Assembly: GCA_034440635.1 (NCBI GenBank)
Contig: JAOTON010000897.1
Span: 4,692,501 to 4,756,500, forward strand
DNA from: Lepas anatifera
Taxonomy: Eukaryota; Arthropoda; Thecostraca; Lepadidae
Length of the DNA: 64,000 bases
Direction: 5' to 3'
The translations under genes and the position numbers were made by a program. The notes under the pieces were generated by a model, which did no database searches, was not told where the DNA came from, and saw nothing but the letters and a program-made list of their open reading frames with translations. Positions 58,479-64,000 of this stretch are shown here, piece by piece. Within the stretch, counting starts at the first letter, position 1; the number at the start of each line of letters is the position of its first letter.

Positions 58479-59288
58479 CATGTGTATCGTCCCATCCCAT
58501 CCAGAAAATGATACAAGAGGTCCCTCCCAGTCCCAAACCCTTTTTAAGGTAATTGCAAACAAATCACCCTGTCCCGTTCATTCCAAAGCGAACCTGATAT
58601 TTATTCTTTCATTCTTGCGATCCTTTTTCTGTGTTTTCATTTCTTAGACGTTTGAGGGGGAAACAATAATTCTTGGCGTGTCTGGCTTCCAGGAAGTGAT
58701 CTGCACGGGGAGGGGAACGGGATGGAAACCAAGGGACAGGGTGGATTGGGAACCGAGGGACGGGATGGAAACCAAGGGACCGAATGGGAACCCAGGGACG
58801 GGATGGAAACCAAGGGACGGAATGGGAACCCAGGGACGGGATGGAAACCAAGACACGCGATGGATTGGGAACCAATGGCGGGGTGGAAACCAAGGGACGG
58901 ATTGGGAACCGAGGGACGGGATGAAAATCAAGGGACCGAATGGGAACCCAGGGACGGATGGAAACCAAGGGACGGGATGGATTCGGAACCAAGGGCGGGA
59001 TGGAAACCAAGGGACGGATTGGGAACCGAAGGACGGGATGAAAATCAAGTGACGGAATGGAAACCCAGGGACGGATGGAAACCAAGGGACGGGATGGAAA
59101 CCAAGGGACGGAATGCGAACCAAGGGACGGGACAGGACGGATTGACACATTAGAAGAATAAATATCCCAGGTTCGCTTTGTGAATGAACGGGACAGGGTG
59201 ATTTGTTTGCAATTACCTTAAAAAGGGTTTGGGACTGGGAGGGACCTCTTGTATCATTTTCTGGATGGGATGGGACGATGCATACATG
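58479..59288. mobile_element. Inverted-repeat element with internal 19-bp G-rich minisatellite
   Basis: Arms of about 130 bp: 58479-58608 (ATCGTCCCATCCCATCCAG, AATGATACAAGAGGTCCC, ATCACCCTGTCCCGTTCATT) and the inverted copy 59151-59288. Between them (about 58695-59140) lies a tandem repeat of a ~19-bp unit GGGACGGGATGGAAACCAA with the variant GGGACGGAATGGGAACCCA. Frames open on both strands across the repeat are artefacts. No transposase. Confidence 0.8.
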
Positions 59289-59321
59289 CTTAGTCGGGAG
59301 GGAAGATAATATATGGTGCCA

Positions 59322-59790
59322 CGCTGGCGTTGACTTCCAGTTGGAGCTGTTCTCGTTTCTCCGTCCCACCAGCGTCCTGCGGGCTCTGTCGTTAACTTCC
59401 AGTTGGAGCTGTTTTTTCTCCGTCCCACCAGCGTCCCTGCGGGCTCTGCACGTTGACTTCCAGTTGGAGCTGTTCTCTTTTCTCCGTCCCACCAGCGTCC
59501 CTACGGGCTCTGCACGTTGACTTCCAGTTGGAGCTGTTCTTCTTTTCTCCGTCCCACCAGCGTCCCTACGGGCTCTGTACGTTGACTTCCAGTTGGAGCT
59601 GTTCTCTTTTCTCCGTCCCACCAGCGTCCCTACGGGCTCTGCACATTGACTTCCAGTTGGAGCTGTTTTCTTTTCTCCGTCCCACCAGCGTCCCTGCGGG
59701 CTCTGCAAGCTGACTTCCAGTTGGGGCTGTTCTCTTTTCTCCGTCCCACCAGCGTCCCTGCGGACTCTGCACTCTGCAGTCATCCACCCT
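59322..59790. repeat. ~64-bp minisatellite, 7 copies
   Basis: Units of TTGACTTCCAGTTGGAGCTG, then TTCTCTTTTCTCCGTCCCAC and CAGCGTCCCTGCGGGCTCTG. Copy lengths vary by a few bases at the pyrimidine run (TTTTCTCC). It directly follows the right arm of the preceding inverted-repeat element. Non-coding. Confidence 0.9.
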
Positions 59791-59832
59791 CGCAGGCGCG
59801 TGAAAAGCCGATAATGTGGGTAACTTATCGTG

Positions 59833-61295
59833 TTAACCCTCGCCTGGGTGACGGGGTTGTTTGAACACCCCCTCAGTGTTTTCCGGCGGTACGAAAAAAC
59901 GGCGGTGCGAAGTGCCTCCGTACTTGGCACGCCTTATGATTGATCAATTCCACAACTTTACCCAACATTTTAAGGTTGGGTCAGGTCAGGTCACCAGTGC
60001 AGGTTAAGTGACCTCACCTCCAAAAATGTTAATAGTGGGATAAGTAAGAAATGGGTAAATCTATTGGATTGAAAATTATGCGTCGTAATGGGCCCACCGA
60101 GTGATACAAAATTTATTCCGGGATTTTTATTATTGATGACCTAAGGTCAGGTACGGATCATGACCTCTCCTTCGCAAATACATGGGAAAACTGGAATTGG
60201 GTTGTATTTGTGCAGATAAAATTGAGAATACCTTCGTATTCTCCAAATCGTAGTATCCTGGGCCCCTTGCCAGTTTCATGTTGCAATTTTTAATCAGTGA
60301 CCTCTGAGAGGTCATCTGGGGCTACTTAAAGGGAATTTGGCACCTTGGTCGAATCCTGGAATTTAGTGTTATTAGGCGTACTTTTAGTCAAAAATAATGA
60401 AACCACTCATGATTTCTCTGAAAAATGTACAATAAGCTCAATATTTGGTTTTTAAAAATACTCCTCTAGAAAAAGAAATAAAATCAGACTGTGGATGATG
60501 TCACGATCTGGCAACCACTACCATACTTGGAACACTTCAAGGGCTTCGATTGGCTGATGCTCATTGTGGCGTCAGCATATGTCGTCACACCAGTAGCTCA
60601 CAACAATGGCCGTCGGCGACGGGGGGCTGAGGGGGCTGGTGTCAGGTAGGTTTTAGCTTTTTTCTACGGAAATATCGTGTTCCAAGTCAAATGAAATATG
60701 GAGTACCGGGTTTTCCGATCTGCTTTACAACTTGGCTATCTCAGTTAAAATCACACTGTGAAGGTGCCACATTCCCTTTAAGCAGTTTTCAGACTTGGGT
60801 CAATAACTTTGTAGGAAATGATGATACAGCTTTTATTTTGATACCATTACGTTTGGATTGCTATTGCGAGTCGATTGATATGCATATTGACTATGTTAGG
60901 TCGGAAAGTGACCTTGACCCGACGTGAGGTCAGGCCATTTTTGTGCTTCGGCCTAGCATATTCATATTATACATCATTCGATTCGCCGTGACGGGGAAGG
61001 AGCGAATGGTGCCTAAAAATGATTCTAACTCAATTCTGTCAGATGCTAGAGTAAAAAAAACACTACCCTAATATGTAACCTTTTTTTGACCTGCCATGAC
61101 CTTAATATTGACCTGAGCCAAAAAGTGACTGATGTAGTTTCTTCATGAATTTTGGCTATCCAACATCCTTCGCGTTTTTTCAATATCCTGCACAGGATCC
61201 GAGTCCGAGGGAGTGTTCAAACACCCCCGCAAAACCCCTTCAACCTCCCCCACCAGGGCTAAGGTGGCTCGGAGGTCCACCGGGGCGGGAGTTAA
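59833..61295. mobile_element. piggyBac-like MITE, family 3 (1.46 kb)
   Basis: TTAA at 59833-59836 and 61292-61295 bounds 1,455 bp. The left end CCCTCGCCTGGGTGACGG resembles family 1. The right end, complemented, begins CTCCCGCCCCGGTGG. Subterminal inverted motifs pair GTTTGAACACCCCCTC (left) with GAGGGAGTGTTCAAACAC (right). The interior has many AGGTCA/TGACCT sites (59975-60018, 60137-60170, 60298-60315, 60905-60945, 61090-61120) and a nested family 2 MITE. No transposase. Confidence 0.75.
60326..60781 (-). mobile_element. MITE family 2, copy 2 (nested)
   Basis: 448 bp between TTAA at 60326-60329 and 60778-60781. Ends are AGGGAATTTGGCACCTTGG and AAGGTGCCACATTCCCT. Colinear in inverted orientation with 48078-48528, sharing ACTCATGATTTCTCTGAAAA, GGCTTCGATTGGCTGATGC, GTCAGCATATGTCGTCAC and GGCTATCTCAGTTAAAATCA. 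It is inserted inside family 3, so it is younger than that insertion. Confidence 0.85.
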
Positions 61296-61650
61296 CTTGT
61301 CCAGGGCGGTGCTGTGCGGCCGTCAGTGCTGCAGTTGACAGTGTTCTTAGGCTCCCTTCCTTCCCTGCTCAGCTCCCGCTGCTCCTTCTCCCACAGATCC
61401 CGGATCTCGTCTCTTTTCAGTCAGCATCATAAGTCATCTTGATGAACTTCTTATGCATCCCTTTGCCAGAACCCAGGACGAGACTGAGCCCATTGGCTTT
61501 GATGTTGGCGCAGCTGGCCGTTTTGAGCTCCTTAGCGCCTCCTACTCTGAGTTCGTTATTAATGGATCACACTGTCCTCTTGGCATCCAAATTGGAGACG
61601 GGTGCACTGCTGAGCTTCTTGCGATCGTCACTCGGGAAAGTGAAGTTTTT
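61296..61650 (-). pseudogene. Degraded protein-coding fragment, family not named
   Basis: On the minus strand a protein-like reading runs from about 61645: SDDRKKLSSAPVSNLDAKRT, an in-frame TGA, then INNELRVGGAKELKTASCAN, ANGLSLVLGSGKG and MHKKFIKMTYDAD. After a second break it continues RDEIRDLWEKEQRELSREG and stops at the TTAA border (61295). Composition and continuity despite the breaks indicate a former coding sequence. It feels like an uncharacterised, probably transposon-associated protein of aquatic invertebrates, but I cannot name the family. The abrupt end at 61296 suggests it was cut by the family 3 insertion or its capture. Confidence 0.5.
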
Positions 61651-61871
61651 TATTCAATTGGGTGCATCTATTTAGTATTTCATGTTATGACTCAATTGAC
61701 CGGCCACAGACTGCATTATCGTATTTTGTTTGTGGTTTCAAACTGGTACTTGCTTGTTAGGAAAGTTTAAGGAAGCCTCACAACACGTATTGCAGCTAAC
61801 AATTTATCCTTGCCAACTTAAGATATGTGTCTGCCCCCAGCCAGCGATTTGGGATTCAGCGTTTTCCAGCC

Positions 61872-62100
61872 GCCTCGGTAGCTCAGTTGGCGCTGGGCTC
61901 CGCCCCGCTGCTCATACGGCCGTGCATTAGTAGTGCATTGGTGAAGGCTTGAGATTGATTCCCTGAGACACTCTGGCATTCGATAGTTATTGGAAATCTA
62001 GGGCACACCATCTACTGAGGCTAGTGCTCAGTGCCCCGGCACTCAATATTTATCCGACGTAGGTCAGCTGGCAACTACCGACCCAAAAAGCCGAGTTTAC
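61872..62100 (+). mobile_element. tRNA-derived SINE-like element
   Basis: Begins GCCTCGGTAGCTCAGTTGGC with a near-perfect A-box (61879-61890). A B-box-like GATTGATTCCC is at 61953-61963. The A-to-B distance (about 75 bp) is longer than in a functional tRNA, so this is a SINE head with an insertion rather than a tRNA gene. The body continues through GTGCTCAGTGCCCCGGCAC to about 62100. Confidence 0.55.
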
Positions 62101-63364
62101 ACTAACCGGGACGAAATTCATGAACAGAAAGCACGCCCCAGTGCGAGGTTTGTATTGACTGCTGCTCTTTTCGGTATTCTAGGATTCGGATAAACCATTG
62201 ATTGCATTGAAAGAAAAACTCTTCAAACAGAGAACAATGCAAACATACAAAGGTGCAAAGATTTGCGTAATCTGTCATACTCGTCTGAAAGAGAATATTG
62301 CTGCTAGGAAAAATGACGTCATACGATTCAAAAGAAATTGGGGCCTGCACTGTGCAGGCATTGTAAATATAATCATTGTAAGTGATCATATTTGCATTGG
62401 AAATAAGGCATTCGGGCCGTCCAAAAAAGCTAAAATGCTAATAGTTAAGGTGCTAAAGCTAAAGGCCAATGGAATGTGGTCGAAGCAAAACGCTTGCCAT
62501 CGGTCGGGACGGAAGTGCCTCCCCCAACCACTCAGAACGTTGATTCTTCTGATCGGACACCCCAGGTGGTGAATGGTTATATAATAAAACACGAGAGAGA
62601 AAATGTTACGTTCTTCAGGGCCTGGCGGCGACACGCACCAAATGCATGTGATGGTGCCCCTCCAGGGTCTGAAAGTATATATTGCTCATGCGGTGAACGT
62701 GACTGCATGAATCAGCTGAACGTCGCTGACCATCACAATCAGTTGACCGCCAAAGTTTGCGGCGAGGGGCGGGGGAAAAGGCTGGCAAACTAGCCGACTG
62801 TGGACGCTCAGTGCTTGGCAGCCTGCGGGGCGCTCTGTGTCCGGTCTGGGACTGTGGATAGATATAAGTCAAATACGCCGGCAGCAGCACGCCAGGACAC
62901 TTTTATTTCCATGAAAGCCGTCTCAATACTTGTGGATTCACACCGGAGGCTAGGTGCTCGCTTGGCAGCTTCTGCAGTGTTAAGTTTTCTATTTGATATT
63001 TAAACAGCTTGCAAAAGAGAGCAGCGCCTGTTTGACCAGCACTAAATTCGTCGCCAAGGGCCGTTGGAACTGCGCGGAGGATGACTTGTGAATAAGAACC
63101 GCGTGGCGCTAGACGCTACTGTGTTGTCAAATATGCAGGTGAATTCGAAACTTCATTTGACAAAAGTACCTGTGGTGTTCGCAGGTGTGTGCAGTAATTG
63201 CCAATGTTTTGCCACCCACTTGATTTCAAAAGGAATCACTACTAAGCACGCGCTTGCATCTTATATAGTTGCCACACACGCAAAATCCGCGTCCCACAGA
63301 AACATGCTCGTTCCTTTGCAGTGGGAGGAGAGGAGTCCCTTCAGTTGTGGAATCGATGATCTGT
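62101..63364. other. No gene recognised
   Basis: Mixed AT- and GC-content. Open frames up to 124 codons on either strand (62198-62572 plus, 62476-62793 plus, 63088-63381 plus) show no recognised domain, signal peptide or paired splice sites. They are left unannotated as genes. Confidence 0.4.
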
Positions 63365-64000
63365 GTGTTAAGATGTTGTGAGGAGAGTGGTCCCTTCGGT
63401 TAGGGACTTGGTGAGATATCTGGTGGGGACGTTGAGAGGAGAGGGGTCGGTTGGGTTGCGCTCTGGGTGAGGTGCCTGGTGGGGGCATTGTGAAGAGAGG
63501 GGTCGGTTGGGTTGCGCTCTGGGTGAGGTGCCTGGTGGGGGCGTTGTAAGGAGAGGGGTTGTTTGGGTTGCGCTCTGGGTGAGGTGCCTGGTGGGGGCGT
63601 TGTAAGGAGAGGGGTTGTTTGGGTTACGCTCTGGGTGAGGTGCCTGGTGGGGGCGTTGTAAGGAGAGGGGTCGTTTGGGTTGCGCTCTGGGTGAGGTACC
63701 TGGTGGGAGGAGATGGGTCGGTTGGGTTGCGCTCTCGGTGAGGTGCCTGGTGGGGGAGAGGGGTCGGTTGGGTTGCGCTCTCGGTGAGGTGCCTGGTGGG
63801 GGCGTTGTGAAGAGAGGGGTCGGTTGTTTTGCGCTCTCGGTGAGGTGCCTGGTGGGAGGAGATGGGTCGGTTGGGTTGCACTCTCGGTGAGGTGCCTGGT
63901 GGGGGGAGAGGGGTCGGTTGGGTTGCGCTCTGGGTGAGGTGCCTGGTGGGGGCGTTGTGAAGAGAGGGGTCGGTTGGGTTGCGCTCTAGGTGAGGTGCCT
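63365..64000. repeat. ~56-58-bp G-rich minisatellite, continues past window
   Basis: About 11 copies of GAGAGGGGTCGGTTGGGTTG, then CGCTCTGGGTGAGGTGCCTG and GTGGGGGCGTTGTGAA. Shortened units lack the GCGTTGTGAA part (63705-63760, 63850-63905). The plus strand is strongly G-rich. Open frames on both strands are artefacts. Confidence 0.9.

Noticed and set aside
58644..59930. 428-codon minus-strand frame
   Set aside because: It spans the 64-bp minisatellite and the 19-bp G-rich repeat, both non-coding repeats inside and beside an inverted-repeat element.
61145..61432. Missing DHX36 exon 6 around 61.3-61.6 kb
   Set aside because: No MSAT motif III or DLKV.LMSATL-like sequence is present. The coding-like signal there is on the opposite strand.
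61869..61965. Functional tRNA gene
   Set aside because: A- and B-boxes are about 75 bp apart and arms do not fold into a cloverleaf. A SINE head explains it better.

Overview
This is a repeat-dominated stretch of a eukaryotic, almost certainly arthropod, genome, probably a crustacean. Three things point there: long interstitial arrays of TTAGG, the canonical arthropod telomere repeat, at 21.6-22.3 kb; a spliced, intron-rich animal-type DEAH-box helicase gene; and very long simple repeats (a ~607-bp GA run and a ~259-bp TG run) beside LINE, Penelope-like, SINE-like and many terminal-inverted-repeat elements. No rRNA, no functional tRNA and no bacterial feature was seen. Long open frames in 1-21 kb, 38-39.6 kb and 46-47 kb are artefacts of stop-free tandem repeats and are annotated as repeats.

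Layout. 1-21.2 kb: two adjacent copies of a very large foldback-type composite. The blocks run A(+), S(+), core, S(-), A(-), X, then inverted X, A(+), S(+), foldback core, S(-), A(-), X. S is a ~22-bp GC-rich satellite (GAGCTTGGTCTCAGGGGCCC), A a ~50-bp-period block with AGGCGTG motifs, and X an AT-rich terminal block. A 1,024-bp TTAA-flanked MITE sits inside S(-) at 17.0-18.0 kb. 21.4-22.6 kb: a nested palindrome carrying inverted telomere-like arrays. 23.3-27.2 kb: a 0.7-kb hairpin, a TTAA-type element and small dispersed or tandem repeats. 28.5-34.1 kb: two copies of a GC-rich element sharing a 3' end, the second inserted into a ~270-bp satellite and itself holding a minus-strand LINE RNase H fragment. 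34.6-51.6 kb: the 5' half of a DHX36 (RHAU)-like helicase gene on the + strand, five exons reaching helicase motif II. Its introns hold a Penelope-like fragment, a 26-bp minisatellite, a SINE, the GA array, an AGGTCA cluster, a 42-bp minisatellite, further MITEs, and a second 26-bp minisatellite plus TG tract directly against exon 5. 51.7-64 kb: no later helicase exon was found. This part holds SINE heads, an AC/CGCA array, a broken LINE reverse transcriptase interrupted by the second copy of the 1-kb MITE, a G-rich inverted-repeat element, a 64-bp minisatellite, a 1.46-kb TTAA element with a nested 448-bp MITE, a degraded protein fragment and a 56-58-bp minisatellite running off the end.

The only convincing host gene is DHX36-like. 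Splice phases agree across all four introns, except that exons 2 and 3 each lack exactly one base, so the locus as assembled is frameshifted twice. The most interesting theme is a set of TTAA-bounded non-autonomous elements dense in AGGTCA/TGACCT nuclear-receptor half-sites, with a perfect DR4 conserved between two copies.
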